A DNA stretch of 64,000 bases from NCBI RefSeq assembly GCF_025960875.1, contig NZ_JAODLR010000007.1, positions 124,001-188,000 on the forward strand. Direction: 5' to 3'. The position numbers and the translations under genes are program-made. Of the stretch, positions 11,246-20,182 are shown one piece after another. The DNA comes from Crystallibacter permensis. Lineage in GTDB: Bacteria > Actinomycetota > Actinomycetes > Actinomycetales > Micrococcaceae. Position 1 is the first letter of the stretch. Each line of letters begins with the position of its first letter. The notes beneath the pieces are model-generated. The model was not told the origin of the DNA, did no database searches, and saw only the letters and a program-made list of their open reading frames with translations.

Positions 11246-12484
11246 ATGACTGCACGCGCTCTTGATGAATTGCTCGCCGAAGGCGTCCGTGGACGCCGCG
11301 TCCTGGTCCGCTCGGATCTGAACGTTCCGCTGGAAGGCGAAGGGGATTCCCTTGCTGTCGCCGATGATGGACGGATCCGCGCATCGCTGCCCGTCCTGCA
11401 GAAGCTGGCCGAAGCAGGGGCACGTGTCATCGTGATGGCCCATCTGGGCCGTCCCAAGGGTGAGCCGGAGGAGCGGTACTCGCTGCGCCCCGCCGTCGTA
11501 CGATTGAAAGAGCTTGCCCCGTTCACCGTCAAGTTTGCCGAAGATACTGTGGGCGACAGCGCGAAGTCGCTGGCAGCGGACCTGCAGGACGGAGAGGTGC
11601 TGGTGTTGCAGAACCTCCGTTTCGATGCGCGGGAAACCAGCAAGGACGACGCGCAGCGGCAGGCGTTTGCCGCAGAGCTCGCTGCCCTGACCGGCGGTAA
11701 CGGCGCCTACGTAGATGATGCCTTCGGCGCGGTGCACCGCAAGCATGCAAGCGTCTTCGACATCGCCGCCAAACTGCCCGCCTTCCAGGGCGATCTGGTC
11801 CGGACCGAACTCGAGGTCCTCACGCGTCTGACAGACGCGCCGCAGCGGCCCTACGTCGTCGTCCTGGGCGGTTCCAAAGTTTCGGACAAGCTGGCCGTGA
11901 TCGAGAACCTCCTGCGCCGGGCAGACAATATCCTGGTCGGCGGCGGCATGGTGTTCACCTTCCTCGCGGCGCAGGGGTACAAGGTCGGCGCGAGCCTGCT
12001 GGAGGAAGACCAGCTGGACACCGTGCGCGGCTACCTGGCCAAGGCCAAGGAGACCGGCTGCAACTTCATCTTGCCGACGGATATCGTCGTGGCCGAGAAG
12101 TTCGCCGCCGACGCGGCACACGAAGTGGTCCGGGCCGACGAGATGGAGGCATCGCGGTTCGGCGCCAGCGGCATCGGCTTGGACATCGGCCCCGATTCGG
12201 CCGAGGCCTTCGCCCAGCAAATCCACTCAGCCAACACTGTGTTCTGGAACGGGCCGATGGGTGTCTTCGAATTCGACGCCTTCGCCCACGGCACCCGGAC
12301 CGTGGCCAAGGCGCTGACCGGCAGCGACGGATTCACCGTTGTCGGCGGCGGAGACTCGGCGTCGGCAGTGCGGAGCCTGGGCTTCGACGACGACGCTTTC
12401 GGCCATATCTCCACCGGCGGCGGGGCCAGCCTGGAGTACCTCGAGGGCAAGGCGCTGCCCGGCCTCACCGCACTGGACCGCTAG
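11246..12484 (+). CDS. pgk: Phosphoglycerate kinase
   Basis: Transfers phosphate from 1,3-bisphosphoglycerate to ADP, the first ATP-yielding step of lower glycolysis. The family signature RVLVRSDLNVPLEG is at residues 18-31. The substrate block AHLGRPKGEP, the hinge VLGGSKVSDKL, the nucleotide loop FWNGPMGVFE and the C-terminal VVGGGDSASAV / STGGGASLEYLEG blocks are all present. The 412-residue length is normal. The ATG at 11246 follows AAGGGTAGG. It lies in the gap-pgk-tpi operon. Confidence 0.98.
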   Translation: MTARALDELLAEGVRGRRVLVRSDLNVPLEGEGDSLAVADDGRIRASLPVLQKLAEAGARVIVMAHLGRPKGEPEERYSLRPAVVRLKELAPFTVKFAEDTVGDSAKSLAADLQDGEVLVLQNLRFDARETSKDDAQRQAFAAELAALTGGNGAYVDDAFGAVHRKHASVFDIAAKLPAFQGDLVRTELEVLTRLTDAPQRPYVVVLGGSKVSDKLAVIENLLRRADNILVGGGMVFTFLAAQGYKVGASLLEEDQLDTVRGYLAKAKETGCNFILPTDIVVAEKFAADAAHEVVRADEMEASRFGASGIGLDIGPDSAEAFAQQIHSANTVFWNGPMGVFEFDAFAHGTRTVAKALTGSDGFTVVGGGDSASAVRSLGFDDDAFGHISTGGGASLEYLEGKALPGLTALDR

Positions 12485-12512
12485 GCGCGCACCGCACCAA
12501 CGACCTGCACCT

Positions 12513-12551
12513 GTGCAGCGTGGGAACCGCCTGCGTGGCCCCACGCTGCAC
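12513..12551 (+). other. 12-bp stem-loop between pgk and tpi
   Basis: GTGCAGCGTGGG (12513-12524) pairs perfectly with CCCACGCTGCAC (12540-12551) across a 15-base loop. It fills most of the 92-bp pgk-tpi gap. No T-run follows, so it is more likely a processing or stability element, or a partial terminator, within the glycolytic transcript. Confidence 0.5.
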
Positions 12552-12576
12552 TGAATCGAAATGACTGGAGACCCTT

Positions 12577-13392
12577 GTGACCACCTCGACCAACGGCAAG
12601 TTTGACCGCACACCGCTGATCGCCGGCAACTGGAAGATGAACATGGACCACGTCCAAGGCATCACCCTGCTGCAGAAACTGGCGTGGACGCTCAGCGACG
12701 CCCGGCACGATTACAGCCGGACGGAAGTGGCGGTCTTTCCTCCCTTCACCGATTTGCGCGGCACCCAGACCCTGGTCCGTGGCGATGATCTCAAGATCGT
12801 TTATGGCGGCCAGGATCTTTCCCAGTTCGACTCCGGCGCCTACACCGGTGACATTTCCGGACAGTTCCTCGCCAAGCTGGGCTGCAGCTACGTGCTGGTG
12901 GGCCACTCCGAGCGGCGCACCATCCATGGCGAATCCGATGAGCTGCTCAACGCCAAGGTGAAGGCCGCCTACCGCCATTCGCTGGTGCCGGTGCTCTGCG
13001 TCGGTGAGGGCCTCGAGGTGCGTCAGGCCGGCAACCACGTAGACCACACCCTGGAGCAGGTGCGCGCGGATCTGTCCGGGCTTGCCGCGGACGATGTGGC
13101 CCGGCTTGTCATTGCCTACGAACCTGTATGGGCGATCGGAACCGGCGAGGTCGCCGGGCCGCAGGACGCCCAGGAAATGTGCGCCGCGATCCGCACCGAA
13201 ATCGCCAAGTTGTACGACGACGCTACGGCCGCCGGTGTTCGGTTGCTGTACGGTGGCTCGGTCAAGGCTGCCAATGCCGCCTCGATCCTGAAGGAACGGG
13301 ACGTCGACGGCCTGCTCGTGGGCGGCGCCAGCTTGGACGCCGCCGAATTTGCTAATATTGTCAGGTTCGAACACCACTTGGTGACGGACTAA
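12577..13392 (+). CDS. tpiA: Triosephosphate isomerase
   Basis: Interconverts dihydroxyacetone phosphate and glyceraldehyde-3-phosphate. The TIM-barrel protein of 271 residues shows the GNWKMNMDH substrate Lys block, catalytic His in VLVGHSERR, catalytic Glu in [11 protein letters not shown] with loop 6, and the phosphate-binding [10 protein letters not shown]. The GTG at 12577 has a weak GGAG ribosome-binding site. secG follows after 14 bases, so the glycolytic genes and the secretion gene are cotranscribed, as in other actinobacteria. Confidence 0.98.
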   Translation: MTTSTNGKFDRTPLIAGNWKMNMDHVQGITLLQKLAWTLSDARHDYSRTEVAVFPPFTDLRGTQTLVRGDDLKIVYGGQDLSQFDSGAYTGDISGQFLAKLGCSYVLVGHSERRTIHGESDELLNAKVKAAYRHSLVPVLCVGEGLEVRQAGNHVDHTLEQVRADLSGLAADDVARLVIAYEPVWAIGTGEVAGPQDAQEMCAAIRTEIAKLYDDATAAGVRLLYGGSVKAANAASILKERDVDGLLVGGASLDAAEFANIVRFEHHLVTD

Positions 13393-13406
13393 CTCGAAAG
13401 GCGACT

Positions 13407-13658
13407 GTGGACGCTCTTAAGATCACGTTGCAAATCCTGCTGGGCATCACCAGTCTGTTGCTTACCCTGCTGATTCTGCTGCATAAAGGCCGCGGCGGCG
13501 GCATGTCCGACATGTTTGGTGGCGGAATGACCACGTCCCTGGGTTCTTCTGGTGTCGCCGAGAAGAACCTGAACCGGTTCACCGTTATTCTCGGCCTTAC
13601 TTGGGGCGCCGTCATTGTTGCCCTCGGGCTGATCATGCGTTTCGGCGCCGAGGCATAA
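13407..13658 (+). CDS. secG: Preprotein translocase subunit SecG
   Basis: A small auxiliary subunit of the SecYEG channel in the cytoplasmic membrane. The 83-residue protein has two hydrophobic helices (about residues 3-22 and 53-75). The conserved RGGGMSDMFGGG loop between them is the family hallmark. The GTG at 13407 follows a GAAAGG ribosome-binding site. It is last in the gap-pgk-tpi-secG run. Confidence 0.94.
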   Translation: MDALKITLQILLGITSLLLTLLILLHKGRGGGMSDMFGGGMTTSLGSSGVAEKNLNRFTVILGLTWGAVIVALGLIMRFGAEA

Positions 13659-13691
13659 GGAACTTTTCCCCCGTTTGTCTCCGGCCGGTCG

Positions 13692-13697
13692 TAGACT
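13692..13697 (+). promoter_or_regulatory. Candidate -10 box for rbpA
   Basis: TAGACT matches the actinobacterial TANNNT -10 pattern and lies 37 bases before the rbpA ATG. No good -35 hexamer is visible at standard spacing. A similar TAGACTGG precedes the ABC-F gene at 36433. Confidence 0.4.
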
Positions 13698-13734
13698 GGT
13701 TCCAGATCTACCCAATCGACCGGAGATGAACGTC

Positions 13735-14112
13735 ATGCACCCCTCGCATGGGCTGCGGGCAGTCCGGGTCGGCTCAGTCACAGGCGCAGGGCTCGCCGGA
13801 TGGCAGGCCAACTCCGGACGCTCGCTCAATCTCGTCCGTAAAGTACCCGTCCGTTACTGGTGTCCCCGGGGACACGAGACCGTCCCCGTTTTTGCCGACC
13901 TGACCGAGGCGGAGATTCCCCAATCCTGGGACTGTCCCAAATGCGGGCAGACAGCAGGGCGCGAACGCGGACTCTTGGTTCAACGCAGCGGCGAAGAACC
14001 TTTTAAAAGCCACCTCGACTATGTCAAGGAACGCCGCACACCGGCGGAGGCGGCTGAGGCCTTGGATCGCGCATTGACGGAACTGCGGCGGCACCGGACC
14101 GCACCGAGCTAG
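13735..14112 (+). CDS. rbpA: RNA polymerase-binding protein RbpA
   Basis: RbpA is an actinobacterial activator that binds sigma-A-type factors and RNA polymerase and stabilises the open promoter complex. The 125-residue protein has the N-terminal arm (HGLRAVRVGSV), a zinc-ribbon core (YWCPRGHE...WDCPKCG), and a C-terminal sigma-interaction segment (SHLDYVKERRTPAEAAEALDR). The frame is open to 13675 and an ATG occurs at 13726. GGAG at 13722-13725 sits nine bases before the ATG at 13735, so that start is preferred. It ends 52 bases from the convergent pgl gene. Confidence 0.88.
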   Translation: MHPSHGLRAVRVGSVTGAGLAGWQANSGRSLNLVRKVPVRYWCPRGHETVPVFADLTEAEIPQSWDCPKCGQTAGRERGLLVQRSGEEPFKSHLDYVKERRTPAEAAEALDRALTELRRHRTAPS

Positions 14113-14164
14113 CCATGCTGGCCAAAGCCCGGTCCGGTAGCCGCCAACATCACCGCAACCGCGG

Positions 14165-14959
14165 CTAGAAGGTCTCCCCGTCGGCCAGCAGCGAGTCCGG
14201 GAGCTGGCTCGCGGCGGCCTGGTCCAGCATCCACAAAGTCTCTTGGCGACCCTTTGGTCCGGCCGCGGGAACCTGCACTGGGCCGGCTCCGGCAAGTGCC
14301 AGTCCAACGGCTCCGGCCTTATCGTCACCGGCCACCACTAGCCAGATCTCCGAAGCGGAGTTAATGGCGGGCAGGGTCAGGGATACCCGCTCCGGCGGCG
14401 GTTTGGGAGAGTTCTCTACGCCGACCACCGTGCGCTCTTCCTCGCGGATGCCCGCCATTTCGGGAAACAGTGATGCAATGTGGGCGTCGGGGCCGACGCC
14501 CAGCAACAAGACGTCGAACGTGGGGACTGCTGCCTGCGTGCTATCGCCGCCTTCCGACCGGGCGGCTTCGCGGAGCTCTTCAGCGTAGGCATCGGCTGCT
14601 TCGAAGGGTGTGGCGTGCTCGTCGGTGGAGCCGAAGGGGTGGACCCGGGATTCGTCTATCTCAATCAGATCCAGCAGTGCCTGCCGTGCCTGCAGTTCGT
14701 TGCGGTCCGGGCTGTTCTTGGCCACAAAGCGTTCATCGCCCCACCAGAAGTTCACCCGGCTCCAGTCCACGTCCGTACGGGATGGTTCGGCCGCGACCGC
14801 CTTGAGGGTATTAATGCCCAGGCTACCGCCCGTGAGGACAACGGTGGCTTCACCGCGTTCGCGCTGGGCAATCGCCAGCCGGCCGACCAGCCTGCGCGCT
14901 GCGGCAGCAGCAAGGATTTCCTGATCGGGATGGACGTGGAGAACTGGTTCAGCGTTCAC
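14165..14959 (-). CDS. pgl: 6-phosphogluconolactonase
   Basis: Hydrolyses 6-phosphogluconolactone, the second oxidative pentose-phosphate step. Family motifs are VVLTGGSLGI, FWWGDERFV, and LLGVGPDAHIASLFP with the catalytic His. An upstream GTG at 14971 is in frame, but the AAGGAG ribosome-binding site directly abuts it. The GTG at 14959 lies 11 bases beyond the site and is preferred, giving 264 residues. The coding region overlaps the end of opcA by 11 bases. It is the promoter-distal gene of the tkt-tal-pgi-zwf-opcA-pgl run. Confidence 0.93.
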   Translation of the reverse strand: MNAEPVLHVHPDQEILAAAAARRLVGRLAIAQRERGEATVVLTGGSLGINTLKAVAAEPSRTDVDWSRVNFWWGDERFVAKNSPDRNELQARQALLDLIEIDESRVHPFGSTDEHATPFEAADAYAEELREAARSEGGDSTQAAVPTFDVLLLGVGPDAHIASLFPEMAGIREEERTVVGVENSPKPPPERVSLTLPAINSASEIWLVVAGDDKAGAVGLALAGAGPVQVPAAGPKGRQETLWMLDQAAASQLPDSLLADGETF

Positions 14960-15890
14960 TGCGGCGTACACTCCTTAGATTCGTGCGGGGCAGACCTTCG
15001 GTAATGACCTCCCCGAAGACTTCGTCCGGGTCGAGTCTGCGCAGTTCCTCTGCCAGACACTCTTCCACGGTTCGGCGGGGGAGGGTAATGCGCTGGACAG
15101 GCTGGCCCGGCTGGATCAGTTCCGCAACGCTAAGGCCCGGCCGGAGGATGCGGATGTCGCCCTTGGGCCGGCAGAGCCGCACGCCCCGGATACCGGTGCC
15201 GACGGGGTCTTCGATGATAGTCACCGGAGCATCCAAGGCCAGAGTCAGCCAGGCTGCCAGCAGCACCGTGCTGGGGGAGTCGGAGGCGCCTTCCACGGCA
15301 ACGGATGTCACGGGGGAGTGATCCACCTGGTCGAGTACCGCTGCCAGTTGGATGCGCCAGTTCGTCAGGCGCGTCCAGGCCAGGTCGGTATCGCCGGCTG
15401 CGTAGGTGCGCCGCAGCGAGTCAAGCGCGGTCTTGGGATCCGGTTCGTTCGCCGAGTCCGTGATCCTGCGGTGCGCAATCCTGCCGATCGAAGTGGCGGA
15501 CGCAGCCTTGGGCATACCGTGCGGCCACCAGGCGACGATGGGGGCATCGGGCAGCAGCAAGGCCGACACCAGGGATTCGCTCTCTGTAGCCAGCTGGCCG
15601 TGCCCGTACAGAACGACGACTTCGGAGGCTCCCGCATCGCCGCCTACCCGAATTTGTGCGTCAAGCCTGGTCGCTTCGGCCGCTCCGGCATCGACCAGGA
15701 CGATGATCCGGCAGGGGTGTTCACGGCTGGCCACGTTGGCGGCCTGAATGGCGGTTTCCTCGTGGCCGGCAGTAGTCAGCACCACCAGGGTCAGAACGCG
15801 GCCGAGCGCGACAACGCCACCGCGTTCGCGCATGGCGACGATTTCCTTCGAGACCTTCGAGGAGGTCGTATCGAGCAGGTCTACAATCAC
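14949..15890 (-). CDS. opcA: Glucose-6-phosphate dehydrogenase assembly protein OpcA
   Basis: OpcA is an actinobacterial and cyanobacterial accessory factor that assembles and allosterically regulates glucose-6-phosphate dehydrogenase. The 313-residue protein begins MIVDLLDTTSSKVSKEI and carries the conserved LLPDAPIVAWWPHGMP and VTIIEDPVGTGIRGVRL blocks. Its GTG start overlaps the zwf TGA (GTGA), which fits tight stoichiometric coupling with its partner enzyme. The stop lies within pgl. Confidence 0.94.
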   Translation of the reverse strand: MIVDLLDTTSSKVSKEIVAMRERGGVVALGRVLTLVVLTTAGHEETAIQAANVASREHPCRIIVLVDAGAAEATRLDAQIRVGGDAGASEVVVLYGHGQLATESESLVSALLLPDAPIVAWWPHGMPKAASATSIGRIAHRRITDSANEPDPKTALDSLRRTYAAGDTDLAWTRLTNWRIQLAAVLDQVDHSPVTSVAVEGASDSPSTVLLAAWLTLALDAPVTIIEDPVGTGIRGVRLCRPKGDIRILRPGLSVAELIQPGQPVQRITLPRRTVEECLAEELRRLDPDEVFGEVITEGLPRTNLRSVRRSER

Positions 15891-17431
15891 GGCCTTCTCC
15901 AGGTGCGTCCGTCGCGGGCAAGGAGTTCATCGGCCGAGGCCGGGCCCCAGCTTCCGGGCGAGTAAGTCTCGGGCTTGGTTCCGCTGCGTGCCCAGTATTC
16001 CTCGAAGGGATCGAGGATCTTCCAGGAGAGTTCCACCTCCTGGTGCCGGGGGAACAGTGGTGGTTCTCCCAGCAGTACGTCCAGAATCAGGCGTTCGTAG
16101 GCCTCGGGGCTGGATTCGGTAAAGGCATGTCCGTAGCCGAAGTCCATCGTGACGTCGCGGACTTCCATCTGTGTGCCGGGTACTTTGGAACCGAACCGGA
16201 TGGTTGCACCTTCGTCCGGCTGGACCCGGATAACCACCGCATTCTGGCCGAAATCCTCGTCGTTGTGGTCCCGAAAGAGTAAGTTGGGCGCGCGTTTGAG
16301 CACGACGGCGATTTCCGTCACCCGCCGTCCGAGGCGCTTGCCCGCCCGGAGGTAGAACGGCACGCCGGCCCACCGACGGGTATGGATATCCAATCGCAGG
16401 GCAGCATACGTTTCCGTAGTGGAATCCGGGTTGAACCCTTCCTCTTCCAGGTAGCCCTTGACCTTTTCGCCGCCCTGCCAGCCGCCGGCGTATTGTCCCC
16501 GAGCCGAGTGCGTGGAGAGGTCCTCTGGCAGCCTGACCGCAGCCAGGACCTTTTCCTTTTCGGTACGCAGGTCCTCGGCATTGAAGGAGATCGGCTCTTC
16601 CATGGCGGTCAGGGCCAGCAACTGAAGCAGGTGGTTCTGGATGACGTCGCGGGCCGCGCCCACGCCGTCGTAATAACCCGCACGGCCGCCAATTCCGATG
16701 TCCTCGGCCATGGTGATCTGGACATGGTCCACGAAGTTGGCATTCCACAGCGGCTCGAACATCTGGTTGGCAAAGCGCAATGCCAGGATATTCTGGACCG
16801 TCTCCTTGCCCAGATAATGGTCAATGCGGAAGACCGAGTCCGGTGGGAAGACCGACTCGACAATATTGTTCAGTTCACGCGCGGACTCGAGGTCGTGGCC
16901 GAACGGCTTTTCGATGACGACGCGGCGCCAGGTCCCCGGCTCCGCCTGCGCCAGCCCGTTGGCGGACAACTGCTGGCACACTTGCTCGAAGTCCTTCGGC
17001 GGGATGGACAGGTAAAAGGCATGGTTACCCTGGGTACCGCGCTGCTCATCGAGTTCCTCCACGGTCTGCTTCAACTGGGCGAACGCTTCGGAATCGCCGA
17101 ATTCGCCCTGCACGAAGCGGATACCCCCGGACAGCTGGGTCCACACGTCCTCGTTGAAGGGAGTGCGGGCGTACTGCTGCACGGAGGCCTTGACCTCCGC
17201 GACGAAGTCCTCGTCCGTCCACGGACGCCGGGCAAAACCGACCAGCGCAAAGCTGGGCGGCAGCAGCCCCCGGTTCGCAAGATCATATACCGCGGGCATG
17301 AGCTTCTTCCGCGACAGGTCCCCGGTCACGCCAAAGAGCACCAGCGAGGAGGGACCCGCGATCCGGTTCAGTCGTCTGTCCCGCGGGTCCCGAAGAGGGT
17401 TGACGCGCCGCGCACTTTCAGTTCCTGGCAT
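15887..17431 (-). CDS. zwf: Glucose-6-phosphate 1-dehydrogenase
   Basis: Oxidises glucose-6-phosphate to the lactone with NADP, the entry step of the oxidative pentose-phosphate pathway. The 514-residue protein has the nucleotide-binding VLFGVTGDLSRKKLMPA (residues 31-47), the active-site signature RIDHYLGKETVQNILALRF with catalytic His and Lys, and the substrate segment VVIEKPFGHDL. The ATG at 17431 overlaps the pgi TAA (TAATG). It is coupled downstream to opcA. Confidence 0.98.
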   Translation of the reverse strand: MPGTESARRVNPLRDPRDRRLNRIAGPSSLVLFGVTGDLSRKKLMPAVYDLANRGLLPPSFALVGFARRPWTDEDFVAEVKASVQQYARTPFNEDVWTQLSGGIRFVQGEFGDSEAFAQLKQTVEELDEQRGTQGNHAFYLSIPPKDFEQVCQQLSANGLAQAEPGTWRRVVIEKPFGHDLESARELNNIVESVFPPDSVFRIDHYLGKETVQNILALRFANQMFEPLWNANFVDHVQITMAEDIGIGGRAGYYDGVGAARDVIQNHLLQLLALTAMEEPISFNAEDLRTEKEKVLAAVRLPEDLSTHSARGQYAGGWQGGEKVKGYLEEEGFNPDSTTETYAALRLDIHTRRWAGVPFYLRAGKRLGRRVTEIAVVLKRAPNLLFRDHNDEDFGQNAVVIRVQPDEGATIRFGSKVPGTQMEVRDVTMDFGYGHAFTESSPEAYERLILDVLLGEPPLFPRHQEVELSWKILDPFEEYWARSGTKPETYSPGSWGPASADELLARDGRTWRRP

Positions 17432-19053
17432 TAGGACTTTCCGTCGAAGAGGGAGGCTACGGCCTCCTGCAGCTGTTTCGTTCCCGCCTGGCGGTCCGTG
17501 AAATGGAGCCTGAGGACCGGCCGGTCATGGTCGGTAAGGACCTGTGCATCGCCTGCCGCCTGTGCGGAAATCAGCTCCCCGAAGGTGAACGGACGGTCCG
17601 GAATCCGGACGTCTTCTTCGCTTGCCCCGGTGATCTGCAGGTACACGCCCACGGCCGGGCCACCCTTGTGGAATTGCCCGGTTGAATGCAGGAAACGAGG
17701 ACCCCAGCCAAAGGTGACAGGACGTTGGGTCAGCGATGCGAGACGCGGTCTCAGTTGCGCCAGTTCCGCCTGGCCAAACCGGTCCAGATACGCCTGCACG
17801 CTCAGGTAGCTGTCCGTGTCGAGAGTTCCCAGCAGCGCCTCGAGGGCTTCGGCCACCGTGTCGGCTCCCTTGAGCCAGCTGCCGTTGGCGCGGATTTCCA
17901 CGGCCCGGTCCACAGCCGCCGGTTGCGGCGTTTCCGGACGCTCGTCCAGCATCCCTCGGGCAGCAGTCTTGGCCGCTTCCACATCCGGTTGGTCGAAGGG
18001 GTTGATGCCGAGCAGCAGCCCGGCGACCACAGTGGCGTATTCCCACAGCAGGAGCTGGCTGCCGAGGCTGCCTGCAACGGCTACTTCGTTGGCGCCCAGC
18101 TCGATTTCTGCCTCGGTGTCCACCAGCCGGATGACCAGCACATCTGCCGCGTCCATCGAGAGCTCCGGAGCTTCGGGTTCGACAACCACCGGCAGGATTC
18201 CGGTCCCTTGCTTGCCGGTCGATTCGGCTATCAGCTGCTCGGCCCAGTCGGCGAAGCCAACGATGCCGGAACCTTCATCCGTTATGACGATCTTGTTGCG
18301 GAGCGGATCGGTGCCGCCGAGGGCAGCACCCAAGGCTAACGCCATGTTTTCCGTCGCGTCCTCGGACAGAATTTCGGCTGCCTCTTCCGCGTCGGCGAGG
18401 AGTGCGTCGATATCCACACCGGCAAGACCGGACGGAACCAGGCCGAAGGCGGTGAGCGCAGAGTAGCGTCCGCCGACGTTCGGGTCCGCATTGAAGACGG
18501 CACGGTACCCGGCTTCCCTGGATGCGGAGTCCATGGGGGAGCCGGGATCCGTCACCACGATGATCCGCTCTGCCGCGTTGATGCCGGCCTGCTCGAACGC
18601 GTGTTCAAAAACGCGCCGCTGCGAGTCTGTTTCCACCGTGGAACCGGACTTGGAGGACACCACGATCGCGGTTTCGCTCAAACGTTCGGCCAACGCGGCG
18701 GCGACCTGCTGGGGGTCGGTGCTGTCCAGGACGGTCAGCTCGACGCCGGCCGTATTGCTGATGACCTCGGGCGCGAGCGAAGAACCGCCCATGCCTGCCA
18801 GCACAATACGGCTCACGCCTTCTGTACGCAGTTCGTCACGCAGCTTCAGGATCCGGGGGACCAGCGGCCGGGAAACTTCCACCGCCTCGACCCAGCCCAG
18901 ACGGACGGATGCCTCCGATTCCGCCTCGGAACCCCAAAGCGTGTGGTCCTTGGCAGCTATCCGCGAGGCGACTTTATCCTCGGCCAGCCTGGCCACATGC
19001 TGATCGACGGCTGCCAGCGCGGCCCCCGACGCCTGAAATGACAACGACCCCAT
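17431..19053 (-). CDS. pgi: Glucose-6-phosphate isomerase
   Basis: Interconverts glucose-6-phosphate and fructose-6-phosphate. The 540-residue protein belongs to the actinobacterial PGI group and has SIS-type sugar-binding segments. VLAGMGGSSLAPEVI, VVSSKSGSTVETDSQ and FGWGPRFLHSTGQFHKGGP (with the conserved His and Lys) are visible. Its place between tal and zwf links glycolysis to the pentose-phosphate cluster. M. tuberculosis lacks pgi at this locus. The ATG at 19053 lies four bases after the tal stop. Confidence 0.94.
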   Translation of the reverse strand: MGSLSFQASGAALAAVDQHVARLAEDKVASRIAAKDHTLWGSEAESEASVRLGWVEAVEVSRPLVPRILKLRDELRTEGVSRIVLAGMGGSSLAPEVISNTAGVELTVLDSTDPQQVAAALAERLSETAIVVSSKSGSTVETDSQRRVFEHAFEQAGINAAERIIVVTDPGSPMDSASREAGYRAVFNADPNVGGRYSALTAFGLVPSGLAGVDIDALLADAEEAAEILSEDATENMALALGAALGGTDPLRNKIVITDEGSGIVGFADWAEQLIAESTGKQGTGILPVVVEPEAPELSMDAADVLVIRLVDTEAEIELGANEVAVAGSLGSQLLLWEYATVVAGLLLGINPFDQPDVEAAKTAARGMLDERPETPQPAAVDRAVEIRANGSWLKGADTVAEALEALLGTLDTDSYLSVQAYLDRFGQAELAQLRPRLASLTQRPVTFGWGPRFLHSTGQFHKGGPAVGVYLQITGASEEDVRIPDRPFTFGELISAQAAGDAQVLTDHDRPVLRLHFTDRQAGTKQLQEAVASLFDGKS

Positions 19054-19057
19054 CCGC

Positions 19058-20173
19058 CTAGTCCTGTCCCGCGTCGTCCAGGGCGGTGCGGACGGTTCCC
19101 AGCAGCTCGTTCCAGCTGACTACGAACTTGTCCAGGCCCTCTTCCTCGAGCTGCTCAACAACTTCCTTATAGGAGATGCCCTGGGCATCCACAGCATCGA
19201 GGACCTTGTTGGCATCGGCGTAGGATCCGGTCACCGTGTCGCCGGTGACTTCGCCGTGGTCCACCATCGCTTCCAAGGTTTTCTTCGGCATGGTATTGAC
19301 AACACCCGGGGCTACGAGGTCCGTCACATACATTGTGTCCGGGTAGGCAGGGTCCTTGACACCTGTGGATGCCCAGAGGGGGCGCTGCGGCCTCGCCCCG
19401 GCGTCGGCCAGGACCTGCCAGCGTTCGCTGCTGAACTGCTCTTCGTAGATCTGGTAGGCCAGCCGCGCATTCGCAATGCCGGCCTTGCCCTTGAGCGCCT
19501 TCGCCTCGTCCGTGCCGATCGCATTCAGGCGCTTGTCGATCTCGGTGTCCACGCGGGACACGAAGAAGGAAGCAACCGAGTGTATATGGGAGAGCTTGTG
19601 CCCGTTTTCCTTTGCCTGCTCCAGCCCGAGCATGAACGCGTTGATGACTTCGCGGTAGCGCTCCAGGGAGAAGATCAACGTGACGTTGACGCTGATGCCT
19701 TCCGCGAGCGTGGCGGTGATGGCTTCAAGACCTTCCACGGTAGCGGGAATCTTGATGTGCACATTGCTGCGGTTCACCTTGGTGTGGAGCTTCTTGGCCT
19801 CCGCAATAGTTCCTGCGGTATCGCGGGACAGGCGCGGATCCACTTCGATGGACACACGACCATCAACGCCTCCGGTGGCCCGCGAGAGCCCGGAGAAAAC
19901 GTCACAGGCTTCCGAGACGTCGTCCGTTGTGATGGCGAAGACCGCCGCGTCGACGTCCGTACCCTCAATAGCAAGTTCCTCTACCTGCGAAGCATAGGAC
20001 TCACCGTCCTTAAGCGCCGCGGCGAAGATGGACGGATTGGTCGTCACGCCGACGACATTCTTCTCGGCGATCAGAGACTTGAGCGAGCCCGAGGTGATCA
20101 GTTCGCGGGACAGGTCATCAAGCCAGATCGAAACTCCGGCGTCTGAGAGGGCCTGGGTGTTCTTGTTTGACAT
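19058..20173 (-). CDS. tal: Transaldolase
   Basis: Transfers a dihydroxyacetone unit between sugar phosphates in the non-oxidative pentose-phosphate branch. The 371-residue protein is a TIM-barrel class I aldolase. The Schiff-base Lys lies in [29 protein letters not shown] near the N terminus, [11 protein letters not shown]-like [14 protein letters not shown], and the [12 protein letters not shown] segment are typical of the actinobacterial long form. The ATG at 20173 has an AAGGAG ribosome-binding site, 9 bases after tkt. Confidence 0.97.
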   Translation of the reverse strand: MSNKNTQALSDAGVSIWLDDLSRELITSGSLKSLIAEKNVVGVTTNPSIFAAALKDGESYASQVEELAIEGTDVDAAVFAITTDDVSEACDVFSGLSRATGGVDGRVSIEVDPRLSRDTAGTIAEAKKLHTKVNRSNVHIKIPATVEGLEAITATLAEGISVNVTLIFSLERYREVINAFMLGLEQAKENGHKLSHIHSVASFFVSRVDTEIDKRLNAIGTDEAKALKGKAGIANARLAYQIYEEQFSSERWQVLADAGARPQRPLWASTGVKDPAYPDTMYVTDLVAPGVVNTMPKKTLEAMVDHGEVTGDTVTGSYADANKVLDAVDAQGISYKEVVEQLEEEGLDKFVVSWNELLGTVRTALDDAGQD

Positions 20174-20182
20174 GGGAACTCC

